33,080 bases of DNA from an uncultured Bacilli bacterium (lineage in GTDB: Bacteria; Bacillota_I; Bacilli_A; RF39; UBA660). The notes under the pieces are model-generated. The model was not told the DNA's origin. It did not search any database and saw only the letters and a program-made list of their open reading frames with translations. The stretch spans positions 1 through 33,080 of the forward strand of contig CALVXD010000010.1 in assembly GCA_944368815.1 (NCBI GenBank). Direction: 5' to 3'. Positions 10,246 to 18,360 of this stretch are shown in pieces; positions within the stretch are counted from its first letter, which is position 1; each line of letters opens with the position of its first letter. Position numbers and translations under genes: made by a program.

Positions 10246-10423
10246 AGCTAGAGGATACGATTTCTGTATATAAAACCGACTAAATAGATATTTAGGGAAT
10301 CTAATATGTATTATGTGTTGAATGCTTGTAAATTCAAGAATCCTAATTAGTATATTGTGATTTACCACCTGTGTGAAACGCGCGGGTTTTATCTAATAAG
10401 AAGCCGTTCCTTTGGCTTTTTTT
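10246..10423 (+). ncRNA. ssrS: Stand-alone structured RNA, probable 6S RNA
   Basis: About 178 nt with its own promoter and U-tract end. By-hand pairing gives a rod: closing stem 10246-10255 with 10408-10417 (10 pairs); internal loop; stem 10270-10277 with 10385-10392 (8 pairs); a large near-symmetric open region (10278-10294 opposite 10367-10384); stem 10295-10307 with 10352-10366; apical hairpin 10318-10323 with 10332-10337. A rod with a big central bubble and this length is the architecture of 6S RNA, which mimics an open promoter and binds housekeeping RNA polymerase. A small hairpin (10280-10285 with 10290-10295) could form within the bubble. The next gene has its own promoter, arguing against a riboswitch. 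In B. subtilis the 6S gene bsrA lies in a related neighbourhood (aspS/yrvM/rarA region, from memory). Identity is structural inference, not homology. Confidence 0.55.
10401..10423 (+). terminator. Intrinsic terminator of the structured RNA
   Basis: Stem AAGCC (10401-10405) with GGCTT (10414-10418), then a seven-T run from 10417. Its right arm overlaps the right arm of the RNA closing stem, so the two helices are alternatives. Confidence 0.75.
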
Positions 10424-10441
10424 ATTTTAATTATTTTTATC

Positions 10442-10470
10442 TTGAATAAATATATGTTATATAATATAAT
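10442..10470 (+). promoter_or_regulatory. Promoter of the ABC exporter operon
   Basis: TTGAAT (10442-10447), 17-bp spacer, TATAAT (10465-10470). Transcription would begin almost at the ribosome site GGAGG (10477-10481), giving a very short leader. Confidence 0.6.
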
Positions 10471-10489
10471 TATTATGGAGGAATTAGTT

Positions 10490-11389
10490 ATGCTAAAAGT
10501 AGAGAATGTTAGTAAATATTATGGAACTTTAAAAGCAGTTGATAATCTTAGTTTTGAAGTAAACGATGGAGAAATATTTGGCTTATTAGGGCTCAATGGA
10601 GCAGGTAAAACAACAACATTTAGAATGATTATGTGTTTAATTGATGACTACACAGGTAATATTACTCTAGATGGTAAAAAGATTGATTACACAGTTACAG
10701 ATAAAATTGGTTTTTTAACTGAAGAGCGAAGCTTACTTACAAAGATGACTGTTATAGAACAAGTTAAGTTTTATGCAGTATTAAAAGGTATGAAAGAAGA
10801 AGAAATTGAAAAAAAATTAGATTATTGGTTAGATAGATTTGGAGTAAGTGAATATAAAAATAAAAAAATAAAAGAATTGTCTAAAGGGAATCAACAAAAG
10901 ATTCAATTTATTTGTGCAATTATTCATGAACCAAAATTACTTATATTAGATGAACCATTTTCTGGATTAGATCCAATTAATGTAGAATTATTTAAAAGTA
11001 TTATATTAGAGTTTAAAGAAAAGGGAACTAGTATTATATTCTCTTCTCATAGAATGGAACACGTAGAATTATTTTGTGAAAAATTAGTTGTTTTAGTTAA
11101 AGGAAAAAGTGTGTTATCGGGTTACCTTAGAGACATAAAAGAAGAATATAAAAAGAAAAATGTTATTGTATGTGGTAACATTGATAAAAAGAAAATTGAA
11201 TCTTTAGATGGAGTAATTAATGTATTAAAAGAAAAAGATGAATATATAATTAAAATTAAAGATAATAGTTATGTACCTAAATTATTTAAAGAAATATCTA
11301 AGTATGATAATATAACTAAGTTTGTAGTAGAAGATGCTTCTTTAAATGAAATATTTATTGAAAAAGTAGGTGAAGCTTATGAAAAATAA
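10490..11389 (+). CDS. ABC transporter ATP-binding protein (NatA-like)
   Basis: 299 aa. One nucleotide-binding domain with Walker A GLNGAGKT (34-41), signature LSKGNQ (130-135), Walker B LLILDEP (150-156) and switch His in SSHR; a C-terminal extension of ~80 residues is typical of NatA/YhaQ-type subunits. It powers the ABC-2 type exporter encoded by the overlapping next gene; the cargo is unknown, with sodium, antibiotic or lipid-like molecules as family precedents. The start is the ATG preceded at 8 bases by GGAGG (10477-10481); an in-frame upstream extension to 10412 would read through the RNA terminator and is rejected. Confidence 0.92.
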   Translation: MLKVENVSKYYGTLKAVDNLSFEVNDGEIFGLLGLNGAGKTTTFRMIMCLIDDYTGNITLDGKKIDYTVTDKIGFLTEERSLLTKMTVIEQVKFYAVLKGMKEEEIEKKLDYWLDRFGVSEYKNKKIKELSKGNQQKIQFICAIIHEPKLLILDEPFSGLDPINVELFKSIILEFKEKGTSIIFSSHRMEHVELFCEKLVVLVKGKSVLSGYLRDIKEEYKKKNVIVCGNIDKKKIESLDGVINVLKEKDEYIIKIKDNSYVPKLFKEISKYDNITKFVVEDASLNEIFIEKVGEAYEK

Positions 11390-12695
11390 ATTAAAGTATT
11401 TAACTAAAATTAGTTTGAACAAAAAGATTAAGACTAAATGGTTTGTTATTGCTAATGTATGTTTATTACTTTTAATAGTAGGTTTAGTAAATGCTGATAG
11501 TATTATTAAGTTCTTTGGAGGAGACTTTAATAAAGTAACAGATATATTAGTTATTGATAATACTAATCAAACTGTATATGATGATATTGAAACTTATTAT
11601 AGTGAATACTCCAAATATGTAGAAGATATGAGTAAAACAGAGATAAGTTTATATGAAGATACAATAGACAAAGCAAAAGAAGAAGTAAAGGAAAAAGATA
11701 GTATTTTATTAGTAATTAATGAAGATGAAAATAATTTTATTAACGCTGAAATTATTGTTAATAAAGACGTAGATCCAATTATATCTCAGTTAATTAGTAC
11801 TTCTTTAAACACTGTTAAGACTAATATTGCTCTTAAACATTACAATATATCAGAAAGTATGTTATCTACTATTGATATGCCTGTAACAGTAGAAAAAACT
11901 AGTTTAGATGAAAGTAAAAGTACTGATGAGATGATGGATTTAGTAATGGGTGTAGCTTTTCCTATTATGATATTACCATTCTTTATGCTTACTATGTTTT
12001 TAGTTCAAATGATTGGGGCAGAAATTAATGAAGAAAAAACAACTAGAGGAATGGAAATAATTATTTCTAATGTTTCTCCTAGAGTTCATTTCTTTTCTAA
12101 ATTAATTGCTAGTAATTTATTTGTATTAATACAAGGTGCTTTATTATTTATAGATGTTGCAATTGCTCTTATAGTTAGAGTATTTGTTGGAAGTGGAAGT
12201 TTAAGTAATATTGCGGGTGATGTAGATATTTCTTCTATCATTAAAAGTTTGTCAGAAACAGGATTTATGGATAATTTAATATATATTATTCCTATTACAT
12301 TGATTCTAATGATCCTCACATTTATTGCTTATTCATTAGTTGCAGGTATTCTTGCTTCAATGACTACTAATATGGAAGATTATCAACAAGTACAAACCCC
12401 AATTATAATTATATCTTTAGTAGGTTATTATTTATCAATGATGGCTGCAATGTTTGATGGATCTATTATAATTAGAATATTATCTTATGTACCATTTATA
12501 TCAGCGTTACTAGCACCAGCATTATTAGTATTAGGACAAATTGGAATTATCGATATATTAATTGCATTAGTAATATTAATTGGAACTATATATATATTGT
12601 TTAAATATGGACTTAGAATATATAAAGTAGGAATACTTAATTATTCATCAAATGGTTTATGGAAAAAGATGTTTAAGGCGGTTAAAGAAAAATAA
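11379..12695 (+). CDS. ABC-2 type transporter permease (NatB-like)
   Basis: 438 aa. One membrane helix near residues 20-38, then a ~150-residue extracytoplasmic domain, then about five helices in the C-terminal half beginning LVMGVAFPIMILPFFMLTMFLVQMIGAEINEEK in part, a stretch typical of NatB/YhaP permeases (the E-I-N-E-E-K loop). It pairs with the ATPase just upstream; the ATG lies 11 bases inside that gene and AGGTGA (11367-11372) gives the correct spacing, so the alternative GTG at 11370 is not preferred. Substrate unknown. Confidence 0.88.
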   Translation: MKNKLKYLTKISLNKKIKTKWFVIANVCLLLLIVGLVNADSIIKFFGGDFNKVTDILVIDNTNQTVYDDIETYYSEYSKYVEDMSKTEISLYEDTIDKAKEEVKEKDSILLVINEDENNFINAEIIVNKDVDPIISQLISTSLNTVKTNIALKHYNISESMLSTIDMPVTVEKTSLDESKSTDEMMDLVMGVAFPIMILPFFMLTMFLVQMIGAEINEEKTTRGMEIIISNVSPRVHFFSKLIASNLFVLIQGALLFIDVAIALIVRVFVGSGSLSNIAGDVDISSIIKSLSETGFMDNLIYIIPITLILMILTFIAYSLVAGILASMTTNMEDYQQVQTPIIIISLVGYYLSMMAAMFDGSIIIRILSYVPFISALLAPALLVLGQIGIIDILIALVILIGTIYILFKYGLRIYKVGILNYSSNGLWKKMFKAVKEK

Positions 12696-13045
12696 TGAAG
12701 AAATTATTATTAGTATTATTTTCTTTAATATTATTTGGATGTTCTTCTAATTATAAAACAGTAAATGTAGAAACTGTATACAAAGCAATTAATGATAATA
12801 GTGATGTAGTTATATTAGATGTTAGAACTTTAGAAGAATATAATGAAGAACATATACCTAATGCAGTAAATATACCTATTGACGATATAGATACAATTGA
12901 TATAGAAAAAGATAAGACTATTTATGTTTATTGTGCAAGTGGTAATAGAAGTAAAATGGCTACTAATGAGCTTATTGATATGGGATATACTGATGTTTAT
13001 GATATGGGTGGTATTAATAACTATCCATATGAATTAGAGAAATAG
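12695..13045 (+). CDS. Rhodanese-domain lipoprotein
   Basis: 116 aa. A short signal peptide ends in a lipobox (LILFGC, Cys16), so the mature protein should be lipid-anchored on the outer face of the membrane. A single rhodanese domain follows: DVRTLEEYNEEHIPNAVNIP and active-site loop YCASGNRS with catalytic Cys80 and Arg85. It would transfer sulfane sulfur or act in a thiol relay outside the cell; the physiological acceptor is unknown. Its ATG shares one base with the permease stop, so it belongs to the exporter operon. Confidence 0.88.
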   Translation: MKKLLLVLFSLILFGCSSNYKTVNVETVYKAINDNSDVVILDVRTLEEYNEEHIPNAVNIPIDDIDTIDIEKDKTIYVYCASGNRSKMATNELIDMGYTDVYDMGGINNYPYELEK

Positions 13046-13058
13046 ATAGGGGGAAATT

Positions 13059-14060
13059 ATGGATGATAGAATAGTTACTAATGAAGAATTAGAAGAAGAT
13101 AAAATAGATAATATTAGGCCTGAAAGATTAAGTGAATATATAGGACAAACTGAAGTTAAAGAAAATATTGAAGTATTTATAAAATCTGCTTTGATAAGAG
13201 GTGAAGCACTTGATCATGTATTATTGTATGGACCACCAGGACTTGGTAAAACTACTTTGGCTGCTATTATTGCAAATGAACTTGGAAGTAATTTTAAAAC
13301 AGCAAGTGGTCCATCAATTGAAAAAAGTGGTGATCTAGCTGCTATATTATCTACTTTAGAACCTAATGATGTATTATTTATAGATGAAATACATAGAATG
13401 CCTAGATTTATTGAAGAAATATTATATCCTGCCATGGAAGACTTTACATTAGATATAATTATAGGAGGAGAAGGATCTAGTAGAAGTATTAAAATAGATT
13501 TGCCACCATTTACTTTAGTAGGAGCTACAACTAGAGCAGGCGACTTATCTTCTCCATTAAGAGATAGATTTGGTATTATTTCTAAATTAAATTATTATAC
13601 AGAAGAAGAACTTACACAAATTGCTAAAAGAACTTCAAAAGTATTAAATATAGATATAGATGATGAAGCTGCAATTGAAGTTGCCAAAAGAAGTAGAGGA
13701 ACTCCTAGAATATGTAATAGACTTATTAAAAGAATTAGAGATTTTGCTTTAGTAGAAGGTAAAAGTTGTATTGATATAGATATTACTAACAAGGCTTTAA
13801 CCAAACTCAAAGTAGATAAATTAGGATTAGATGAGACAGATTATCACCTACTTAGAGCAATAATTGAAAAATTTAATGGAGGGCCAGTTGGAATAGATGC
13901 ACTTGCTAGTTCAATCGGAGAAGAAGCTACTACTATTGAAGATGTATATGAACCATATTTACTTCAAAATGGATTTTTAAAAAGAACTAATCGCGGAAGA
14001 ATGGCTACAGAAAAAGCTTATGAACACTTAGGAATAAAAAGACAAGGAACTTTATTTTAA
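13059..14060 (+). CDS. ruvB: Holliday junction branch-migration helicase RuvB
   Basis: 333 aa, family length. Walker [10 protein letters not shown] (58-66), Walker B FIDEIHR (107-113), sensor/arginine-finger part [18 protein letters not shown], and a winged-helix C-terminus (RTNRGRMAT). It drives branch migration of Holliday junctions as a hexamer loaded by RuvA. GGGGG-type ribosome site (AGGGGGAAATT) precedes the ATG. Unusually ruvA is not next to it; instead it follows an ABC exporter and a rhodanese lipoprotein, 13 bases downstream. Confidence 0.97.
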   Translation: MDDRIVTNEELEEDKIDNIRPERLSEYIGQTEVKENIEVFIKSALIRGEALDHVLLYGPPGLGKTTLAAIIANELGSNFKTASGPSIEKSGDLAAILSTLEPNDVLFIDEIHRMPRFIEEILYPAMEDFTLDIIIGGEGSSRSIKIDLPPFTLVGATTRAGDLSSPLRDRFGIISKLNYYTEEELTQIAKRTSKVLNIDIDDEAAIEVAKRSRGTPRICNRLIKRIRDFALVEGKSCIDIDITNKALTKLKVDKLGLDETDYHLLRAIIEKFNGGPVGIDALASSIGEEATTIEDVYEPYLLQNGFLKRTNRGRMATEKAYEHLGIKRQGTLF

Positions 14061-14074
14061 TTAGTTCCTTTTTT
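14044..14074 (+). terminator. Intrinsic terminator at the ruvB 3' end
   Basis: Stem AAGGAACT (14044-14051) with AGTTCCTT (14063-14070), then T-run. It overlaps the last codons of ruvB and the stop region of the convergent gene. Confidence 0.75.
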
Positions 14075-14416
14075 ATTTATACCTAACATACTTCCAAAAG
14101 TAGATGAAACAACAATTATTAAGAAATATATTAAAGATTTAATTTCAAATACTTTTACAAATAATAAATTAATAATAACTAATAATAATATGAATATAGC
14201 ACTATATTTAATCCCTTCAAGATAACCTTTTTTATTAGATTTTTTTCCTAGAAGAAAAGATCCAATAAAGATGGAAGCAATAACTATAATTAATATTAAA
14301 GTATTAGCTATATTACTACTTAGTAAATTAAAATAGTTAAGAAGAGTAATTATAAAAGTACCAACAATAATTATTCCTAATGTATAAGCATAACTAATTA
14401 AATATTTTTTAATCAT
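14057..14416 (-). CDS. TIGR04086-family (YrzE-like) membrane protein
   Basis: 119 aa with four hydrophobic segments spaced over the whole length (roughly residues 8-27, 35-57, 70-88 and 92-110) and Gly/Ser-rich turns such as [19 protein letters not shown] and STFGSMLGI. This layout matches the TIGR04086/YrzE family found in spore-forming Bacillota, usually beside tgt-yajC. Function unknown. ATG at 14416 is chosen because AGGTGA (14430-14425, minus strand) precedes it by 8 bases; the upstream GTG at 14428 lies inside that ribosome site. It converges on ruvB with a 4-base overlap. Its company of ruvB preserves part of the ancestral ruvB-tgt-yrzE block. Confidence 0.75.
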   Translation of the reverse strand: MIKKYLISYAYTLGIIIVGTFIITLLNYFNLLSSNIANTLILIIVIASIFIGSFLLGKKSNKKGYLEGIKYSAIFILLLVIINLLFVKVFEIKSLIYFLIIVVSSTFGSMLGINKKGTN

Positions 14417-14493
14417 AATAAAAATCACCTAATAATTTATATGATATTGTATAAAAAAATAGAATATGTATCATAATTAAATAGGTGATAAAA

Positions 14494-15135
14494 ATGGAAT
14501 ATATAGTTATTTTAATTAGAACAGTAATATTTTATTTCTTTATTTTACTATTGTATCGAATTATGGGCAAAAGAGAAGTAGGACAACTAGGTATTATTGA
14601 TTTAATAGTATCTATCTTAATTGCGGACTTAGTAGTTATTAGTATTGAAAATTATAATAAATCAATGTTATATACATTAATACCTATTAGTATATTAGCA
14701 GTCCTTCAGTTAATATTAGCGTTTATTTCTCTAAAAAAACCAAAATTTAGAATTTTTTTAGATGGTAATCCCTCTGTAATTATAAAAGATGGTAAAATAA
14801 ATTATAAAGAAATGGTTAAACAAAAATATAATTTGGATGATTTACTAGTACAAATAAGAGAAAAAGGATATAGAAGTATTGAAGAAATTGAATATGCAAT
14901 TCTTGAAAATAATGGAACTTTATCAGTATTTAATTATGCAAAAGAAAAAACGCCATTACCACTTCCTTTAATACTTGATAGTAACATTCAAACTGATACT
15001 TTAAAACATTTAAAGAAAGATGAAAAATGGGTTTATAATTTACTCCAAAAGAAAAATATTAATATAAATGAAGTATTTTATGCATTTTATAAAGATAAAA
15101 ATATATTTATAATAAAAACTAGTGATTTAGTATAA
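14494..15135 (+). CDS. YetF/DUF421 family membrane protein
   Basis: 213 aa. Three N-terminal membrane helices (about 3-22, 35-55, 60-80) containing the family stretch YRIMGKREVGQLGIIDLIVSI in part, then a soluble C-terminal domain (DGNPSVIIKDGKINYKEM, NLDDLLVQIREKGY, IEYAILENNGTLSV). These are hallmarks of the YetF/YcaP/YkjA family; in B. subtilis some paralogues act in spore germination or resistance, others are uncharacterised. ATG chosen because AGGTGA (14483-14488) is 5 bases upstream; the GTG at 14485 is inside this site. It is divergent from the TIGR04086 gene with a 77-bp gap. Confidence 0.88.
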   Translation: MEYIVILIRTVIFYFFILLLYRIMGKREVGQLGIIDLIVSILIADLVVISIENYNKSMLYTLIPISILAVLQLILAFISLKKPKFRIFLDGNPSVIIKDGKINYKEMVKQKYNLDDLLVQIREKGYRSIEEIEYAILENNGTLSVFNYAKEKTPLPLPLILDSNIQTDTLKHLKKDEKWVYNLLQKKNININEVFYAFYKDKNIFIIKTSDLV

Positions 15136-15143
15136 TTTATGGT

Positions 15144-15171
15144 ACTTTTTTTCTAATGTTGTCATAGATTA
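15144..15171 (+). promoter_or_regulatory. Candidate sigma-K promoter of cotE
   Basis: AC at 15144-15145, 17-bp spacer, CATAGATTA at 15163-15171. This fits the sigma-K pattern AC-(16/17)-CATAnnnTA exactly, and B. subtilis cotE is known to have a late mother-cell promoter. The short motif and AT-rich background keep confidence modest. Confidence 0.4.
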
Positions 15172-15189
15172 TTGTGAGGGGTGATACAC

Positions 15190-15729
15190 TTGGCAACATT
15201 TAAAGAAATAGTTACAAAAGCAGTTGTAGGTAAGGGAAAAAAGTATTATAAAAATACTTATACTATAAATACTGAAAATACACCTACTACTGTATTAGGG
15301 TGTTGGGTAATAAATCATAATTTTAAAGGATTTGAAGAAAACGGAAAAATTGTCATTACAGGAAGTTTTGATGTAAATATTTGGTATTCTTATGATAACG
15401 ATACAAAGACTACTGTTACTACTAAAACAATTGATTATAGAGAGGTAGTTAATGTTTCTACAAGAGCAAATAGTGATACTACAAATAGAGACATTATTGT
15501 AAGAAGTTTGAAACAACCTAGTTGTGTTAATGCCAAAGAAAATGGAAATTCTATTGAATTTGATATTGAGAAAGAATTAGGAATAGAAATAGTCGGGGAT
15601 ACTAAAGTAAAAATTGCAATAGAAGATGATGAAGAACCTTGGGATATTATTACTGATGATAATTTATCAGATGAAGTAGAAAAAGAGATTGATGACAGTG
15701 TAAAAGAAGATTATTTAGATAAAAAATAG
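15190..15729 (+). CDS. cotE: Outer spore coat morphogenetic protein CotE
   Basis: 179 aa. From the start it reads ATFKEIVTKAVVGKGKKYYK, then VLGCWVINHNF, then FDVNIWYSYDNDTKT; these align by eye with B. subtilis CotE (YREIITKAVVAKGRKF, ILGGWIINHKY, YDINVWYSYADNTKT). The acidic C-terminus (EDDEEPWDII...) is also CotE-like. CotE forms a layer in the mother cell on which the outer coat assembles. The likely start is TTG at 15190, 6 bases after AGGGGTGA, which matches the N-terminus of known CotE; the GTG at 15181 lies in the ribosome site. It converges on the next gene, with a 19-base overlap that doubles as terminator. Confidence 0.9.
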   Translation: MATFKEIVTKAVVGKGKKYYKNTYTINTENTPTTVLGCWVINHNFKGFEENGKIVITGSFDVNIWYSYDNDTKTTVTTKTIDYREVVNVSTRANSDTTNRDIIVRSLKQPSCVNAKENGNSIEFDIEKELGIEIVGDTKVKIAIEDDEEPWDIITDDNLSDEVEKEIDDSVKEDYLDKK

Positions 15730-15738
15730 TCTTCTTTT
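15702..15738. terminator. Bidirectional terminator inside overlapping gene ends
   Basis: A 15-pair stem, 15702-15716 with 15724-15738 (one G-T pair), 7-nt loop. It lies within the last codons of both cotE (plus) and the glycerophosphodiesterase (minus) and should stop transcription both ways. Confidence 0.75.
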
Positions 15739-16403
15739 ATATTAGCAATATAATAAATTTGGTCGTAATTATTAATTTTCTTTTTAATATTATTAAATTC
15801 TTTATAATTATTTATAGTCCAGATAAATACTTCTTTATTTCTATTGATTAAATTATTAATTAAATTCTTATTTATAAATTTATCATATAAAACATAAAAA
15901 TTATATTTATAAGATTTAATATTATTAGTTAAATAAATTAATCCAATATTAAGATTTTTATTATTGCTTCTTATAATATTTAATATGTCTTTATTAAATG
16001 ACATTAAATATATTTTTTTATTTTTGTATTTATTTAATATATTTAGTATTATTTTACTAAATAATTTAATATTATTACTTACTTTTATTTCAATTAAAAA
16101 TAATTTATTAGTATTTATTTCCAATATTTTTTCTAAAGTAGGAACCACTTGATAAAAATTTTTACTTCCAAAATTATATTTTTGTAATTCTTTTAATGTC
16201 ATATTTTCTACTATTCCAATTCCATTACTTGTCCTATTAATAGTCTTATCATGAATTACTACTATTTTATTATCTTTTGTAAGTCTTATATCAAACTCAA
16301 CTCCATATATATATTTATTATTAAAAGCGTTAAATATAGCTAAATAAGTATTTTCTTTAATTTTGTTATTATATATGCCACGATGGGCAATTATTTTATC
16401 CAT
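15711..16403 (-). CDS. Glycerophosphodiester phosphodiesterase
   Basis: 230 aa GDPD domain. Catalytic and metal residues are visible: His7-Arg8 in AHRG, Glu36 and Asp38 in GVEFDIRLTKD, His51 in VVIHD, and the LIEIK strand in the middle. It hydrolyses glycerophosphodiesters from phospholipid or teichoic-acid turnover to glycerol-3-phosphate and an alcohol. There is no signal peptide, so it should be cytosolic. The start MDKIIAHRG at 16403 is preceded by GGTGA at 6 bases; a 4-residue longer form beginning at 16415 is less likely. It is divergent from the HerA-like gene. Confidence 0.92.
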   Translation of the reverse strand: MDKIIAHRGIYNNKIKENTYLAIFNAFNNKYIYGVEFDIRLTKDNKIVVIHDKTINRTSNGIGIVENMTLKELQKYNFGSKNFYQVVPTLEKILEINTNKLFLIEIKVSNNIKLFSKIILNILNKYKNKKIYLMSFNKDILNIIRSNNKNLNIGLIYLTNNIKSYKYNFYVLYDKFINKNLINNLINRNKEVFIWTINNYKEFNNIKKKINNYDQIYYIANIKEDYFLSK

Positions 16404-16472
16404 AGATTTCACCATTTAATTATATTGTATTAATATATTAATTATGTTAAAATTATAATAAGGTGATAGTAA

Positions 16473-18233
16473 GTGTTAGGTAAGATAATTAGTGTTGATA
16501 ATAATAAAGTTATTGTAAAGTTAGACATAAACGTGTACGAAACAAATAATTTAATGGGTAAAAATGTTGTGTTCAAAGATGATAATACAACGGTGATTGG
16601 GGAAATAATATCTGTAAATAATAATGCTGTGACTGTATCTTTACAAGGAGAACTTAAAGATGATAAGTTTATATATGGAGATATTACTAAACCATCTTTT
16701 AATTCTAAGTGTAGTCTTATTACTAATAAAGAATTAGATATTATTCTTAATAATGATGCTGCTAATAACATGGTTATAGGTAAATCTTTTATATATAGTG
16801 ATTATGATATAAAGTTAGATATAAATACTTTCTTTTCTAATCATTTTGCTATATTAGGTAATACTGGATCTGGAAAAAGTTATAGTGTTGCTAAAATAAT
16901 TCAATCAATATTCTATGATTATAAATATTTACCATTTAGAACTAATATATTTTTGTTTGATGCTTATGGTGAATATCAACAAGCATTTAGCAAAATAGGG
17001 GAAACAAATGAAAATATTAACTATAAAGTATATACAACAGATTTAAAAAGTAAAAAATATGATTTATTACAAATACCTTTTTGGTTACTTACATTAGATG
17101 ATATATGTTTACTTTTAAATGTAGATAATCCTTTACAAATACCTATTATTGAAAAATCATTAAAACTAGTAAATTATTTTGCTAGAAATGATGAAGAAGC
17201 TATTAAACAAAAAAATGATATTATAGCAAGGTGCTTACTTGATATAATTTATAGTGGCTCTAAACCAATTGAAATAAGAAATAAAATAGTATCTACATTA
17301 ACTAAGTTTTATACAGATAATATTAACTTAGATTTAAAACTAACCAAAGGTGGATGGACTAGAACTTTAAAACAATGTATTTTTATTGAACCTTCTGGAA
17401 AACTCGCTGATATTGAAATAGTTATATCATATTTAGAAAGTTTAACTTCTAATAATTTTGAATTATCTATGCCTAATGGAGAAGTTAAATATACAATTAA
17501 AGATTTTTATGATGCTTTAGAGTTTGCAATAATTTCAGAAGGGGCAATTAATAGTAATAATATATTTGAATATAGTAACACACTTAAAATAAGGCTTAAT
17601 TCTATTATAAATAGTGATTATGTTAATTATTTTAACTTTAATGATTATATAAATAAAGAAAATTATATAAAATGGTTACTTACTACAAAAAGCGGAAAAA
17701 AAGCTCAAGTAATTAATTTTAATATTAATTATGTAGATGATAGACTTGCTAAAACTTTAGTAAAGATATATTCTAAGTTATTATTTGACTATATAACTAA
17801 ATTAAATAAAAGGGCATCATTTCCATTTCATATTATTTTAGAAGAAGCTCATCGTTATGTACAAAATGATAATGATATTAATATTTTAGGATACAATATA
17901 TTTGAAAGAATTACTAAAGAGGGTAGGAAGTATGGTATTCTTCTTGGTTTAATTTCTCAAAGGCCATCAGAAATTAGTCAAACTGCTTTATCACAATGCA
18001 GTAACTTCTTAATATTTAAAATGTTTCATCCAGCAGATTTAAATATTGTTAAAGATATAATTGCAAGTTCTAGTGATAGTTTAGGCGATAAATTAAAAAC
18101 ATTACATCCTGGTACTTGTATAATGTTTGGTAACGCTTTTAAAATGCCGATAATAGCAAAATTAGATATGCCAAATCCTGAACCACTAAGTAGTAACTGT
18201 AACATAAATGAAACATGGTATATTAGGAATTAA
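16473..18233 (+). CDS. HerA-like hexameric ATPase/helicase (DUF87)
   Basis: 586 aa. An N-terminal HAS-barrel-like beta region (1-80) precedes a FtsK/HerA ATPase: Walker A GNTGSGKS (129-136), a strand LFDAYGEYQ, Walker B FHIILEEAHRY and the HerA hallmark SQRPSEISQTALSQC. HerA proteins form hexameric DNA translocases; partners in known systems are NurA nuclease (archaea) or Sir2/DUF4297 effectors (bacterial defence). No NurA, Sir2 or nuclease gene is adjacent. The start is GTG, 6 bases after AGGTGA (16461-16466). A strong terminator follows, so it is not co-transcribed with the radical SAM gene. Role here unknown: repair or defence. Confidence 0.85.
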   Translation: MLGKIISVDNNKVIVKLDINVYETNNLMGKNVVFKDDNTTVIGEIISVNNNAVTVSLQGELKDDKFIYGDITKPSFNSKCSLITNKELDIILNNDAANNMVIGKSFIYSDYDIKLDINTFFSNHFAILGNTGSGKSYSVAKIIQSIFYDYKYLPFRTNIFLFDAYGEYQQAFSKIGETNENINYKVYTTDLKSKKYDLLQIPFWLLTLDDICLLLNVDNPLQIPIIEKSLKLVNYFARNDEEAIKQKNDIIARCLLDIIYSGSKPIEIRNKIVSTLTKFYTDNINLDLKLTKGGWTRTLKQCIFIEPSGKLADIEIVISYLESLTSNNFELSMPNGEVKYTIKDFYDALEFAIISEGAINSNNIFEYSNTLKIRLNSIINSDYVNYFNFNDYINKENYIKWLLTTKSGKKAQVINFNINYVDDRLAKTLVKIYSKLLFDYITKLNKRASFPFHIILEEAHRYVQNDNDINILGYNIFERITKEGRKYGILLGLISQRPSEISQTALSQCSNFLIFKMFHPADLNIVKDIIASSSDSLGDKLKTLHPGTCIMFGNAFKMPIIAKLDMPNPEPLSSNCNINETWYIRN

Positions 18234-18265
18234 AACATAATCTATATTTTAAGATTATGTTTTTT
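18234..18265 (+). terminator. Intrinsic terminator after the HerA-like gene
   Basis: Stem AACATAATCT (18234-18243) with AGATTATGTT (18252-18261), 8-nt loop, followed by T-run. Confidence 0.85.
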
Positions 18266-18284
18266 AATTATATTATAAAAAAAT

Positions 18285-18300
18285 TGTTATAGGTATAACA
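18285..18300. promoter_or_regulatory. Perfect 16-bp palindrome, candidate operator
   Basis: TGTTATAGGTATAACA: two 7-bp arms around GG, ending one base before the -35 box of the radical SAM promoter. No U-tract follows, so it is not a terminator. Position and symmetry suggest binding of a dimeric regulator; which one is unknown. Confidence 0.45.
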
Positions 18301-18328
18301 TTTACTTTTATAAAAATTATGATAAAAT
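18301..18328 (+). promoter_or_regulatory. Promoter of the radical SAM-MazG gene
   Basis: TTTACT (18301-18306), 16-bp spacer, extended -10 TGaTAAAAT (TAAAAT at 18323-18328). The same TGaTAAAAT core recurs before mnmA, the HTH gene and rarA in this window. Confidence 0.6.
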
Positions 18329-18360
18329 ATATATTGCATGTAAATTAATAGGTGATATAT

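Noticed and set aside
10246-10489. Riboswitch or T-box leader for the ABC exporter; the loop CGTTCCTTTGG recalls T-box terminators
   Set aside because: No T-box TGGnACCGCG, no specifier loop, and the downstream gene has its own promoter after the terminator; the long closing stem fits a free RNA better.
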